A DNA stretch of 64,000 bases from an uncultured Eubacteriales bacterium (lineage in GTDB: Bacteria; Bacillota; Clostridia; Oscillospirales; Oscillospiraceae): contig URNZ01000007.1 in assembly GCA_900549405.1 (NCBI GenBank), forward strand, positions 4,702 through 68,701, read 5' to 3'. A program made the position numbers and the translations under genes. Positions within the stretch are counted from its first letter, which is position 1, and every line of letters starts with the position of its first letter. Positions 6,907 through 15,597 of the stretch are shown here, one piece after another. The notes below the pieces were generated by a model. It was not told where the DNA came from. It made no database searches and saw only the letters and a program-made list of their open reading frames with translations.

Positions 6907-8343
6907 TCACCCCTTCCGCCAGGTGCTACGGCTGAACAAGACCAGCACGGGCAGGATCTCCAGCCGTCCCACGATCATGCACAGGGACATGACCAGCTTG
7001 GACAGGGGGGAGAAAATGGAGAAGTTCCCCGCCGGGCCGATGAGCTCCAGCCCGGGTCCCACGTTGCTCACACAGGTGAGGGCGGCGGAAAAAGAGACGG
7101 AGAAAGAGAAGTTGTCCAGGGAGATGATCAGGGCCCCGGCCAGAATGACCAGAAAATAGCTCCCTATAAAGGTGAGGACCGAGTGGATGGTCTCCTCCTC
7201 CACCACCTTGCCATCCAGGGTGACCACCTCCACCGAGCGGGGATGGACAATGCGGTGGATCTCCCGCCGGAGAGAGCGGCCCAGGATCAGAATACGGGAG
7301 CACTTCATGCCGCCGCCGGTGGACCCGGCGCAGGCCCCGCAGAACATGATCAGGATCAGGATGAGATGGGACAGCTGGGGCCACAGGGTAAAGTCCGCCG
7401 TGGCAAAGCCGGTGGTGGAGATGATGGAGGCCACCTGGAACACGGCATAGCGCAGAGCTTGGGCAAAGGAGGAGTACAGCCCCCGGATGTTCCAGGCAAT
7501 GAGCAGGGTGGACCCGGCCACCACCGTCAGGAAAAAGCGCAGCTCGTCGCTGGCCAAGATATCCCGGAACTTGCGGGTGAGCAGCAAAAAGTACACGGCG
7601 AAGTTCACCGAGAACAGCAGAATGAACACGGTAATAATGAGGTCGATGGCTACGCTGCCATAGGCCCCCACGCTGGCGTTCCGGTTGGAGAAGCCGCCGG
7701 TGCCGGCGGAGGACAGGGCGTGGATGACCGCATCGTACCAGGGCATCCCGGCGATCTTCAGCAGCACCGTCTCCACCACGGTAAGGCCGAAGTAGATGCT
7801 GTAGAGGATTTTAGAGGTGGTGGACTGCTTGGGCACCAGCTTGGAAAAGACGGGGCCGGGGGTCTCTGCCTGGGTGAGATAGTGGGAGCGGATGCCCATG
7901 GAGGGCAGCACGGCGGTGGCAAGGACCAGCACGCCCATGCCCCCCAGCCAGTGGGTGAAGGAGCGCCAGAACAGCACACCCCTGGGCATAGACTCGATGT
8001 CTGTGAGGATGGAGGCCCCGGTGGTGGTGAAACCGGAGGCCGATTCAAACACGCAGTCCACAAAGGAGGGGAAGCTGCCGCTGAGCCAGAAGGGCAGGGC
8101 CCCGAACAGGCAGGTGGCAAACCAGATCAGGCCCACGGCCACAAAGCCCTCCCGGGCAAAGAAGCGGGCCTTGGTCTTTAACCGGCACAGCCCCTGGCCC
8201 ACCCCCAGCAGGAGCAGGGCGGTGACGAGAAAGGGCAGGGGACTCTCCCCATAGACCAGGGCCACCATTGCCGGCAGAAGCAGAAAGACGGACTCAATGC
8301 GCAGGATATGGCCAAGGACCTTGAAAACCAGCTTTACGTTCAT
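6907..8343 (-). CDS. trkH: Potassium uptake channel subunit TrkH/KtrB
   Basis: 478 residues, polytopic. The channel-forming subunit of Trk/Ktr K+ uptake. The first selectivity-filter loop is SASGFTTTGAS; later pore loops include SSAGTGGFSNRN, ISTTGFATADF and SNVGPGLELIGPAG, giving the four TrkH repeats with their conserved glycines. The ATG overlaps the stop of trkA (ATGA at 8340-8343), so the pair is translationally coupled; the RCK subunit is made first. Located between the pyrophosphatase, which needs K+, and trkA. Confidence 0.95.
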   Translation of the reverse strand: MNVKLVFKVLGHILRIESVFLLLPAMVALVYGESPLPFLVTALLLLGVGQGLCRLKTKARFFAREGFVAVGLIWFATCLFGALPFWLSGSFPSFVDCVFESASGFTTTGASILTDIESMPRGVLFWRSFTHWLGGMGVLVLATAVLPSMGIRSHYLTQAETPGPVFSKLVPKQSTTSKILYSIYFGLTVVETVLLKIAGMPWYDAVIHALSSAGTGGFSNRNASVGAYGSVAIDLIITVFILLFSVNFAVYFLLLTRKFRDILASDELRFFLTVVAGSTLLIAWNIRGLYSSFAQALRYAVFQVASIISTTGFATADFTLWPQLSHLILILIMFCGACAGSTGGGMKCSRILILGRSLRREIHRIVHPRSVEVVTLDGKVVEEETIHSVLTFIGSYFLVILAGALIISLDNFSFSVSFSAALTCVSNVGPGLELIGPAGNFSIFSPLSKLVMSLCMIVGRLEILPVLVLFSRSTWRKG

Positions 8344-9725
8344 TGCGCGCCCCCCACGGGGACCTCGTCCCGATAGATGTCGTTTAAATCCCGGATGCCG
8401 CTGTCCTTAGAGATGACGATGACCCGGTCCCCCGCCTGCAGGAAGGTGGAGCCCTCGGGAATGATGATCTCCTGATCTCGCACCAGCACGGCGATGAGGA
8501 TGTTGGGCTTGAGCCGCAGGTCCTTCAGGGCCACGCCCAGGTTCCGGGTGTTGGGGCTGACGGTGAACTCCATGGCCTCCGCCCCGCCGTCGGCGATGCG
8601 GTAGAGGGCGTTCATCACGCTGCCCTGGGAGTTGGTCAGCCCACGCACCAGCCGCAGCATGTGGGAGGCGGTGATGAACTTGGGGGACAAAACGCTCTCC
8701 AGCCCCACGGAGTGGACGATGCCCGCATAGTTGAGCCGGTTGCACTTGGCGATGATCTTGGACAGGCCCATCTGCCTGGCATAGAGGGAGATGATGATGT
8801 TGTCCTCGTCCTGGTCGGTAAGGGCCACAAAGGCATCGCAGGCGGACAGATTCTCCGACTCCAGCAGCTCCTGGTCGGTGCCGTCGCCGCAGAGGACGGT
8901 GGCCTTGGGGTGCTGGAGCTGGAGAGCCCGACACCGGTCCTCCCGGCGCTCCACCACCTTTACCTGGATGCCCGTGTTCTCCAGCAGGGACATGAGATAG
9001 TTGGAGATCTTGCCGCCCCCCACCAGGAACACCCGGCGGATTTTGGGGGCATAGCGGCCCAGCAGGCGGAAGAACTGGTCCAGGCTGTCCGGCTGGCCCA
9101 CCAGATAGAGCTTGTCCCCCACCCGGGGCACAAAGGAGCCGTTGGGGATGAGCACAGTGCCCTCCCGCTCTACGGCACAGAACAGCAGGGACAGCCGCTT
9201 GACCCCGCTGGACAGGGTACGCAGGGAGGAGCCCACCAGAAAGTCCCCCTCCTGAAGGCGAAAGCCCATCAGCTCCACCCGGCCGCGGCAGAAGGACTCG
9301 ATATTGGCGGCGGAGGGAAAGCGGAGCAGGCGGGAGATCTCCAGGGCGGTGGCCCGCTCGGGGTTGATCACCATGTCGATCTTCAGGTCCTTGCGCAGCT
9401 CGGCCAGGGTGCTGTTATACTCCGGGTTGCGGATGCGGGCGATGGTATATTTTGCCCCCAGATTTTTGGCTACCAGGGAGCAGACCATGTTCACCTCGTC
9501 GGAATTGGTGGTGGCCACCACCAGGTCGGCGCTGTCCGCTCCGGCCTCCCGCAGAACATTGGCGGACACGCCGTTGCCCTGTACCGCCATAATGTCCAGC
9601 ATGTCGGCAGCCCGGCGCAGGGCGGCCTCCTTTAAATCTACAATAGTTACGTCGTGAGATTCCCGCACCAGCTGCTCGGCCAGGGTAAAGCCCACCTTGC
9701 CGCTGCCCGTAATGATGATTTTCAT
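8340..9725 (-). CDS. trkA: Trk system NAD(H)-binding regulatory protein TrkA
   Basis: 461 residues from ATG 9725, which has AAAGGA ahead; the open frame extends 47 codons further but those overlap the leader. Cytosolic gating ring of TrkH. Two tandem RCK units: the first Rossmann motif is GSGKVG (7-12), the second starts about residue 236 (FLVGGGKISNYL), each followed by an RCK_C domain, as in classical 450-460-residue TrkA proteins. First gene of the trkA-trkH operon; preceded by a strong promoter and a leader containing a terminator. Confidence 0.95.
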   Translation of the reverse strand: MKIIITGSGKVGFTLAEQLVRESHDVTIVDLKEAALRRAADMLDIMAVQGNGVSANVLREAGADSADLVVATTNSDEVNMVCSLVAKNLGAKYTIARIRNPEYNSTLAELRKDLKIDMVINPERATALEISRLLRFPSAANIESFCRGRVELMGFRLQEGDFLVGSSLRTLSSGVKRLSLLFCAVEREGTVLIPNGSFVPRVGDKLYLVGQPDSLDQFFRLLGRYAPKIRRVFLVGGGKISNYLMSLLENTGIQVKVVERREDRCRALQLQHPKATVLCGDGTDQELLESENLSACDAFVALTDQDEDNIIISLYARQMGLSKIIAKCNRLNYAGIVHSVGLESVLSPKFITASHMLRLVRGLTNSQGSVMNALYRIADGGAEAMEFTVSPNTRNLGVALKDLRLKPNILIAVLVRDQEIIIPEGSTFLQAGDRVIVISKDSGIRDLNDIYRDEVPVGGAQ

Positions 9726-9756
9726 AAGCGCGTCCTTTCTTAAGATGGCTTCCGGG

Positions 9757-9791
9757 AAAAAGCCCTGCCCAAAGGGAGATTTGGGCAGGGC
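9757..9791 (-). terminator. Attenuator in the trkA leader
   Basis: On the minus strand: GCCCTGCCCAAA, 6-nt loop, the complement, then TTTTT. It lies between the trkA promoter and start codon, so it must be read through for trkAH expression. Upstream leader sequence can form GGAACA/TGTTCC around CATCGG/CCGGTG, suggesting a regulatory 5' UTR. Ligand or signal unknown. Confidence 0.75.
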
Positions 9792-9866
9792 AAAAATCGC
9801 AGCACCGCGCCGCCGGACAGGACCCGGGGCGGAACACCGGAAACCGATGGAAGAAACTGTTCCCAC

Positions 9867-9895
9867 ATTATAGTATAAACGGGGACAAAGGTCAA
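9867..9895 (-). promoter_or_regulatory. trkA promoter
   Basis: Minus strand TTGACC (complement of 9890-9895), 17 bp, TATAAT (complement of 9867-9872): a near-consensus vegetative promoter. Predicted start about 135 nt before the trkA ATG. Confidence 0.75.
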
Positions 9896-9920
9896 GCGGG
9901 AGTGCGGGGAGTCATCGATT

Positions 9921-11216
9921 TCAGATGCAAAATGCGGCATAGAGCGGAACGATCTTCTTGTTGTCCTCAAAGTCGAAGTTCTTTGCAGAGAGCTTGATGG
10001 CGTAGGCGGGCTGATAGGCCTTCATATAGATATTCAAGCTCTTGGCTTTGGTGTTGTCGGCAGATTTGACCTCGATGGGGATGAGCTGGCCGTCGCGCTG
10101 AATGATAAAATCGATCTCAGCGCCGCGCTCAGACTCCCAATAATAGGTGCGGTAGCCGTTGATGGTGAGCTGCACATTGACATAGTTCTCCGCCATGCCG
10201 CCCTTAAAGTCGTTGATCTCCTCCACCATATAGAGAACGTCATTGGCGGCCAGATCTTTCTTGGCGCACAGCAGCCCCAGGTCGGACACATAAATTTTGA
10301 ACGAATCGATGTCGCGGTAGTTTTCCAGGGGCTTTTTGATTTGCTCCACTTTATAGACCTGTGACACGATACCAGACAGGCAGAGCCATTCGATGGCATT
10401 TTCAAATTCAGCGGCCCGTCCGCCCTTTTTGATGAGCTTATATTGGAAACGGGTATTCTTCCTGGAGAGCTGAACGGTGATGTTGTCATAGGCAAGTCTG
10501 GTTTTCTTGATCTCGTTCAGGCTGTTATACTTGCTCATGTCGTTGAGATAGCTGGCAAGGATCGTGTCCTGCGTATGGCGGACAAGGATATGGTCCTTCG
10601 TCTCCACAAACTGCATCACGCACTCCGGCATACCGCCCACCACAAGATACTGCCGGTAAAGCTGCATTGCGGCGTCGTGCAGGGCAGAGGGCAGCGGTGC
10701 ATTGGTGCGAAAGCACTCTTTGATCTGCGCGACCAGCTCGTTCTCGCCCAGGGCCAGCATGAATTCCTCCATATCCATGGGATACAGCGTTTTCATATCC
10801 ACCTTTCCCACAGGAAAAGAGAACTTCGCCCGGTTGACCGCAACGCCAAGCAGGCTGCCCGCGACGATGATGTGATAGTCAGGGGCGTCCTCACAGAAGT
10901 ATTTGAGGGAGGTCAGCGCCCGTTCGCAGAGCTGCACCTCGTCGAATACGATCAGTGTCTTTTCCTTTACGATGGTCTGGCCTGCGATGTGGGACAAGAT
11001 CGGGATCAGATAGTCGGGGCTGATGTTTTCCGCAAAGGTCTCGTTCAGCTTTGGATTGGTCTCGAAGTTGAAGTAGGCCACGTTTTCATAGTGGGTGCGC
11101 CCAAACTCCAGAATGGAATAGGTCTTTCCGACCTGCCTTGCGCCCTGTAGGATCAGGGGCTTGCGATGTTCACTATCTTTCCACGCTTCCAAAAAACCAA
11201 CGATTTTTCGATACAT
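9921..11216 (-). CDS. AAA+ ATPase with DUF4143 / nuclease-like C-terminus
   Basis: 431 residues from ATG 11216, preceded by AAGGAGG. Walker A GARQVGKT (25-32), Walker B-like TLIVFDEVQ, then a winged-helix-type middle and a DUF4143 C-terminus with GAEIDFIIQRDGQLIPIEVKS, a PD-(D/E)xK-like pattern. These ATPases are common as accessory, often horizontally moved genes in gut Firmicutes; their cellular role is not established, though links to toxin-antitoxin and defence functions have been proposed. Base composition is visibly more A+T-rich than the neighbours, and the gene has its own promoter. Probably acquired. Confidence 0.88.
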   Translation of the reverse strand: MYRKIVGFLEAWKDSEHRKPLILQGARQVGKTYSILEFGRTHYENVAYFNFETNPKLNETFAENISPDYLIPILSHIAGQTIVKEKTLIVFDEVQLCERALTSLKYFCEDAPDYHIIVAGSLLGVAVNRAKFSFPVGKVDMKTLYPMDMEEFMLALGENELVAQIKECFRTNAPLPSALHDAAMQLYRQYLVVGGMPECVMQFVETKDHILVRHTQDTILASYLNDMSKYNSLNEIKKTRLAYDNITVQLSRKNTRFQYKLIKKGGRAAEFENAIEWLCLSGIVSQVYKVEQIKKPLENYRDIDSFKIYVSDLGLLCAKKDLAANDVLYMVEEINDFKGGMAENYVNVQLTINGYRTYYWESERGAEIDFIIQRDGQLIPIEVKSADNTKAKSLNIYMKAYQPAYAIKLSAKNFDFEDNKKIVPLYAAFCI

Positions 11217-11245
11217 ACTCAGACCTCCTTGAAGGTGCTGAGTAT

Positions 11246-11274
11246 AGTATAACAAGTATTCGTGTAAAAATCAA
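11246..11274 (-). promoter_or_regulatory. Promoter of the AAA ATPase gene
   Basis: Minus strand TTGATT (complement of 11269-11274), 17 bp, TATACT (complement of 11246-11251). Surrounding bases are A+T-rich and contain the inverted pair TATTCGTGT/ACACGAATA. Confidence 0.55.
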
Positions 11275-11370
11275 CGAATTTAAAATGAAATTTCACATTA
11301 AATGACACGAATATTTTCTTAAATCCAACATTAAACGACGGGAATACGGGAGTCTCTGTATAAAAACGAC

Positions 11371-11423
11371 ACAAAAAGAATACCAACTGTACGAAAGGAA
11401 GGAAAACGTACAGCTGGTATTCT
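11371..11423 (-). terminator. Terminator after mgtC-like gene
   Basis: 17-bp nearly perfect stem (11377-11393 with 11407-11423) followed on the minus strand by TTTTTGT. Confidence 0.8.
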
Positions 11424-11427
11424 AAAA

Positions 11428-12120
11428 TCAAACAGAAAACGCGGTGATCTGGGGGTAGGAGTCCATCATGGCCTGGAACTCCGCGGCCTGGATGGGGCGG
11501 CGGATGCGGATGCACAGGTGATAGCTCATGTCTCCGCTGTCCAGCCGCTTGGTGGAGCAGCCATAGATAAGAGCCCCCCGCTCCTGAAGCATACTGAACA
11601 GCTGCTCCTTCACCTGGGGGCAGTCGTGAAATTGCAGGGTGATGTCCTGGTTGGTATAGGCGTCCGCCCCGATGTGGAGCTTGTGCATCAAAAACTGGAT
11701 GGCCACGATGAAGACGGTGGTCAGCCAGCCGATGAGATACAGCCCCGCCCCAAAGGCCAGGCCAACGGCGGAGGTGGCCCAGATGCCAGCGGCGGTGGTC
11801 AGACCCTTGACGGAGGTGCCGGTGCGGAAGATGACCCCGGCCCCCAGAAAGCCCACCCCCGTGACCACCTGAGAGGCGATGCGGGAGGCGTCCACCCCGT
11901 CGGAGCCATAGAGATAGACCCCGTTTTGGATGATGTCGGCAAAGCCATATTTGGACACCACCATCATCAGGGCCGCCCCGCAGGCCACCACGCAGTGGGT
12001 GCGCACCCCGGCCTCCTTCAGGCGGCGGGTGCGCTCATAGCCGATCATGCAGCCGCACAGGCTGGCCATGAGGATGCGCACAAAACACTCCAGCTCCAAT
12101 GCTATGGAAAGGCCGGTCAT
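11428..12120 (-). CDS. MgtC/SapB family membrane protein
   Basis: 230 residues. The N-terminal half has about five membrane helices with the family pattern GYERTRRLKEAGVRTHCVVACGAAL and the later SQVVTGVGFLGAGVIFRTGTSVKGLTTAAGIWATSAVGLA. The C-terminal about 75 residues form a soluble ACT-like domain (ITLQFHDCPQVKEQLFSML). MgtC-type proteins affect Mg2+ limitation responses and ATP homeostasis; the transported substrate, if any, is unsettled. It follows the isomerase gene after 1 nt in the same direction, so it may be the last gene of the sugar operon, although its function is probably unrelated. Confidence 0.9.
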   Translation of the reverse strand: MTGLSIALELECFVRILMASLCGCMIGYERTRRLKEAGVRTHCVVACGAALMMVVSKYGFADIIQNGVYLYGSDGVDASRIASQVVTGVGFLGAGVIFRTGTSVKGLTTAAGIWATSAVGLAFGAGLYLIGWLTTVFIVAIQFLMHKLHIGADAYTNQDITLQFHDCPQVKEQLFSMLQERGALIYGCSTKRLDSGDMSYHLCIRIRRPIQAAEFQAMMDSYPQITAFSV

Positions 12121-12121
12121 G

Positions 12122-13039
12122 TCACTGCCCCTCCTTCCCCCGGCGGGCGGCCTGCACCTTTTGGATGAGGTGGCGGCCCACCGTCACCTGAAATGCCAGG
12201 GCCTGGTCGGCCAGGGCGTCGTCAAAGGGGGTGAGATAGTTGGTCACCTCAAAGGTGAAGTCCCCCGCATAGCCGATCTCCCCCAGGGCGGAGGTGATGG
12301 CGTTCCAGTCCAGCTTGCCCAGATAGGGCAGGGTGTGGTCGTCGGCCCTGTGGCCGTTGTCGTGGATGTGGACGGCCTTCACCCTGCCGCCCCCCAGGGT
12401 GCGCAGCAGCTCCGCCGGGTCCTCCCCGGCCAGCCCCGCGTGGCCCACGTCCACACAGGCGCAGGCCCAGGGGTCCCGGAGGGAGTCCAGAAAGTCCCGG
12501 AACTCCGTCGGGGTAGAGAACACGTCGCTGTCCCCGCAGCCCCGCAGGGGGTCGGTCTGCCACATGTTCTCCAGGGCGATCTGCACGCCGCACTCTTTTC
12601 CAAGCTCTAAAATGCGGTGGTAATACTCCTGGTTCCAGTCCCACAGCATGGCCTGGTTGCCCCGATAGCGGATGTGGTGGATGGGGTGGACCACGATGCG
12701 GGGGATGCCCAGCAGGGCGGCGCAGCGGAAGGACTGGTGAATTTTCGGCAGGATGTTGGTCTCAAAGGCGGGGGTGAGCCACTCATGATCCCAGTCGAAC
12801 AGGAAGGGGGCGTGGGCCTGGTTGAAGAACACGCCCTGGTCCCGGGCCAGGGTCAGCAGCTCCTTGCCGTACTCCTCCCACCGGGGGGTGTTCCACACGC
12901 AGTCGTCAGAGACCATTTCATTAAAGGTATAGTCCACCGCGTCAAACCCGGCCTTGGCCATGCGGCGGATGGCCTCCCGGTCCCCGAAGCGGGACCGGAG
13001 GGCGGACATGGGGCCGGAGAGAACCATCGACTTAGACAT
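12122..13039 (-). CDS. Sugar phosphate isomerase/epimerase (TIM barrel)
   Basis: 305 residues of the xylose-isomerase-like TIM-barrel superfamily (AP_endonuc_2). Metal-site candidates are IALENMW (glutamate), CACVDVGHAGL (D and H), VKAVHIHDN (HxH/D) and FTFEVTNYL (final glutamate). Members isomerise or epimerise keto sugars or polyols. Its start overlaps the stop of the upstream dehydrogenase by 8 nt, so the two probably act in one catabolic route: oxidation of a polyol or sugar followed by isomerisation. Substrate cannot be told from sequence. Confidence 0.85.
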   Translation of the reverse strand: MSKSMVLSGPMSALRSRFGDREAIRRMAKAGFDAVDYTFNEMVSDDCVWNTPRWEEYGKELLTLARDQGVFFNQAHAPFLFDWDHEWLTPAFETNILPKIHQSFRCAALLGIPRIVVHPIHHIRYRGNQAMLWDWNQEYYHRILELGKECGVQIALENMWQTDPLRGCGDSDVFSTPTEFRDFLDSLRDPWACACVDVGHAGLAGEDPAELLRTLGGGRVKAVHIHDNGHRADDHTLPYLGKLDWNAITSALGEIGYAGDFTFEVTNYLTPFDDALADQALAFQVTVGRHLIQKVQAARRGKEGQ

Positions 13040-14066
13040 GGCCGTTGGGCTCTACCAGCACCTTGATAGACTCGCTGCCCATCTGGGTCAGGATGGCCTG
13101 CTCCAGCTGGTCCATGGGGAAGAAGTGGGTCAGCAGAGGCTCCAGCTGGATGCGGCCGTGGTTGATGAGGGAGACGGCCCGGTCGTGGGTGTCCGGGTTG
13201 ATGAGGGAACCCACGATATTCAGCTCCTTATTATAGATGTCAAAGGGGCTGAACTGGTCCAGCTCGTCCACGGGGTGAACGGCGAAGAGGAGGATGGTGG
13301 TGCCCCGCTTGCAGATCTGAAAGGCCTGCTTCATGGCGATGGCGTTGCCCACGCACTCGATGACCACGTCCACCCCGGGCAGACCGGTGATCTCCCGCAC
13401 CCGGGCGGCCAGGTCCTCGTTCACCGGGTCGATGGCCGCGTCCGCGCCCACTTGCAGGCCAATCTCCCGGCGCATGGCCACCGGCTCGCTGAGCAGCACC
13501 TGGCTGGCCCCGGCCATGCGGGCCAGCTGGACCATCATCAGGCCCACCGCGCCGCCGCCCAGGACGCACACCGTGTCCCCGTGGCGGATGTTGGCCCGGT
13601 CAATGCCATGGACGGCGCAGGCCAAAGGCTCGGTCATGGCCCCATACTTCAGGGGGACGGAGGGGAACAGGCGATAGCACTGCTCCTGCTTGACCACGCA
13701 GGTCTCGGCAAAGCCGCCGTTCAGGTTCACGCCATAGGCTTGAAGCCCGGTACACAGCTGCTTTTTGCCGATGCGGCAGTAGTGGCACTTGCCGCAGTAC
13801 ATGTTGGGGTCCACGGTGACGTGGTCCCCCAGGGCCAGGGTGTCCACCCCGGGACCCAGGGCCTCCACCACGCCGGAGAACTCGTGCCCCAGCACCACGG
13901 GGTGCTTTACGTCGGCAGAGCCCTTGCCGCCGTGGTAGATATGGACGTCGGTGCCGCACACGCCGCAGGCGGCCACCCGCACCCGGACGCAGCCGGGGCC
14001 GGGCTCCTGATCCGGCAGAGGCCGGACCTCAAAGGACTGGTTTCCTAAAAAATAGCTTCCATTCAT
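13032..14066 (-). CDS. Zinc-dependent medium-chain dehydrogenase (sorbitol/threonine-type)
   Basis: 344 residues from ATG 14066, preceded by AAAGGAGA; an upstream TTG lies inside the ribosome site. Catalytic zinc: CGVCGTDVHIY and GHEFSG; structural zinc: CGKCHYCRIGKKQLC. NAD-binding fold: VCVLGGGAVGLMMVQ. It oxidises a secondary alcohol, probably a sugar alcohol, with NAD(P). First gene of the operon divergent from the ROK regulator, with an operator-like palindrome at its promoter. Confidence 0.9.
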   Translation of the reverse strand: MNGSYFLGNQSFEVRPLPDQEPGPGCVRVRVAACGVCGTDVHIYHGGKGSADVKHPVVLGHEFSGVVEALGPGVDTLALGDHVTVDPNMYCGKCHYCRIGKKQLCTGLQAYGVNLNGGFAETCVVKQEQCYRLFPSVPLKYGAMTEPLACAVHGIDRANIRHGDTVCVLGGGAVGLMMVQLARMAGASQVLLSEPVAMRREIGLQVGADAAIDPVNEDLAARVREITGLPGVDVVIECVGNAIAMKQAFQICKRGTTILLFAVHPVDELDQFSPFDIYNKELNIVGSLINPDTHDRAVSLINHGRIQLEPLLTHFFPMDQLEQAILTQMGSESIKVLVEPNGHV

Positions 14067-14153
14067 GGAATCGTCTCCTTTCAAAACGACGCAACGCCGC
14101 AGACGGGAAAACCGGCTGAGGGAAGAACAAAGGGGTCTGATACTTATAAAAAG

Positions 14154-14205
14154 AAACTTTACTTAAGTTTGTAACTAGGATAGCACATTTCAAGATAGTT
14201 GACAA
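14154..14205 (-). promoter_or_regulatory. Dehydrogenase operon promoter with operator palindrome
   Basis: Minus strand TTGTCA (complement of 14200-14205), 17 bp, TATCCT (complement of 14177-14182) with a TG one base upstream. The inverted repeat AAACTT-N5-AAGTTT (14154-14170) falls at the predicted start point, where a repressor would block transcription. The divergent ROK protein is the obvious candidate. Confidence 0.6.
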
Positions 14206-14365
14206 CCATGCAAACAGCATAAGATTTTTTGAAGTTAGTTGTGCAATATTCACGAAGGACCGGCGGACGGAGGGGGCGGCGGGAGACACAAAATAGAATA
14301 TGGACAGTAACTGTTTATGTCGGAGCGAGAAAAAGGGGTACGGACGCGCCCCGATGAAATTTTTA

Positions 14366-14395
14366 TTTACAAATTTTGCTCGGCTATGCTATAGT
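14366..14395 (+). promoter_or_regulatory. Candidate ROK gene promoter
   Basis: TTTACA (14366-14371), 18 bp, TATAGT (14390-14395). Confidence 0.5.
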
Positions 14396-14434
14396 TATAA
14401 GGAAACTACATTTGCAAAAGTTGGAGGACACCCT

Positions 14435-15571
14435 ATGAGCGGGAACGAGAGTCTGACCACCACTGAGATCAAAAAGCAAAACTGCAAAAAGGTCTTTGAC
14501 TATTTATATCAGAACCAGCGTACCTCTAAGCAGACCATTGCCCAGGCCCTGGGGCTGAGCATGCCCACCGTGTCTCAGAATTTAAAGCTGCTGGAGGGGG
14601 CGGGGGTGGTCCGCCGGGACGGGTTTTACGAGTCCACCGGCGGCAGAAAGGCCCACGTGCTGCGCTTTGTGCAGGACGCCCGGGTGGCCGTGGGCGTGGC
14701 CATTCTGGAGGGGAGCGTGCAGCTGTGCGCCGTGGACCTGCTGGGAGAGGTGCTGCGGGAGGAGACCCACCCCCTGCCCTATGAGAACAGCGACGGCTAT
14801 TACCAGCAGGTGGGCCGCCTGGTGCGGGGGCTGATGGCCCATCTGCCCTATGGCAAGGAGCGGGTGCTGGGGGTGGGCATCGCCATCCAGGGCCTGGTGT
14901 CCGCCGACGGCGAGCGGGTGGTGTATGGCGCCATCCTGAACAACAACGGGGTCACCCGGGAGATGTTCCAGCGGTATATCCCCTATCCCTGCCGCCTGCT
15001 CCACGACACCGAGGTGGGCGCCGCGGCGGAGTTCTGGCACAACCAGGAGATCCGTGACGCCATCTATCTGGTGCTGAACCGGAACATGGGCGGCGCCCTG
15101 GTGGTGGACGGCAAGGTCCAGCAGGGCAGCGGCATCATCGAGCACATGACCCTCTTTCCCGGGGGAGAGCCCTGCTACTGCGGCAAAAAGGGCTGCGTGG
15201 AGGCCTATTGCTCGGCCAACAGCCTGCGCCGGGCCACGGGCTTTCCCGTGGAGCTGTTCTTCCAGCGCCTGCGGGCGGGGGACGGGCAGTGCCGCCAGGT
15301 GTGGGATACCTATCTGAAAAATCTGGCCCTGGCCATGGACAACATGCGGATGCTGGTGGACTGCAAGTTCGTCATCGGCGGCTATTTGCAGCAGTTTTTG
15401 ACCGGGGAGGACCTGGAGCGGCTCACCGAATACGCCCACCGGCAGACCGCCTTCCCCGAGCTGCCCATCTGCCTGACCCAGAGCCGCTATGGCCCCAACG
15501 CCGCCGTGCTGGGGGCGGCCATCTATTACATCGACCAGCTGCTGCAAAACATCGAGCCGCTTTTGGAGTAA
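14435..15571 (+). CDS. ROK family transcriptional regulator
   Basis: 378 residues from ATG 14435 with GGAGG 8 nt ahead; the frame extends upstream into the promoter. N-terminal MarR-like winged helix-turn-helix (about 10-70, TSKQTIAQALGLSMPTVSQNL), then an ASKHA sugar-kinase fold with the ROK zinc motif CYCGKKGCVEAYC. ROK regulators of this layout (NagC/XylR type) repress sugar genes and release DNA on binding a sugar or sugar phosphate. Probably controls the divergent dehydrogenase-isomerase operon and perhaps the kinase downstream. Some catalytic residues of ROK kinases look degraded, as usual in regulators. Confidence 0.92.
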   Translation: MSGNESLTTTEIKKQNCKKVFDYLYQNQRTSKQTIAQALGLSMPTVSQNLKLLEGAGVVRRDGFYESTGGRKAHVLRFVQDARVAVGVAILEGSVQLCAVDLLGEVLREETHPLPYENSDGYYQQVGRLVRGLMAHLPYGKERVLGVGIAIQGLVSADGERVVYGAILNNNGVTREMFQRYIPYPCRLLHDTEVGAAAEFWHNQEIRDAIYLVLNRNMGGALVVDGKVQQGSGIIEHMTLFPGGEPCYCGKKGCVEAYCSANSLRRATGFPVELFFQRLRAGDGQCRQVWDTYLKNLALAMDNMRMLVDCKFVIGGYLQQFLTGEDLERLTEYAHRQTAFPELPICLTQSRYGPNAAVLGAAIYYIDQLLQNIEPLLE

Positions 15572-15597
15572 AGGAGTAAAGAAAGAAGGTTTTCCCT

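Larger units (their letters stand above)
14067..14434. other. Divergent regulatory region, dehydrogenase operon versus ROK regulator
   Basis: 368 bp without a gene, A+T-richer than its surroundings. It carries a minus-strand promoter with operator near 14154-14205 and a plus-strand promoter at 14366-14395. The middle (about 14210-14340) shows no further clear signal. Confidence 0.7.

Noticed and set aside
9726..9866. c-di-AMP (ydaO) riboswitch before trkA
   Set aside because: Length and location fit, but I could not find the conserved core sequences of that class; only a terminator and simple stems are evident.
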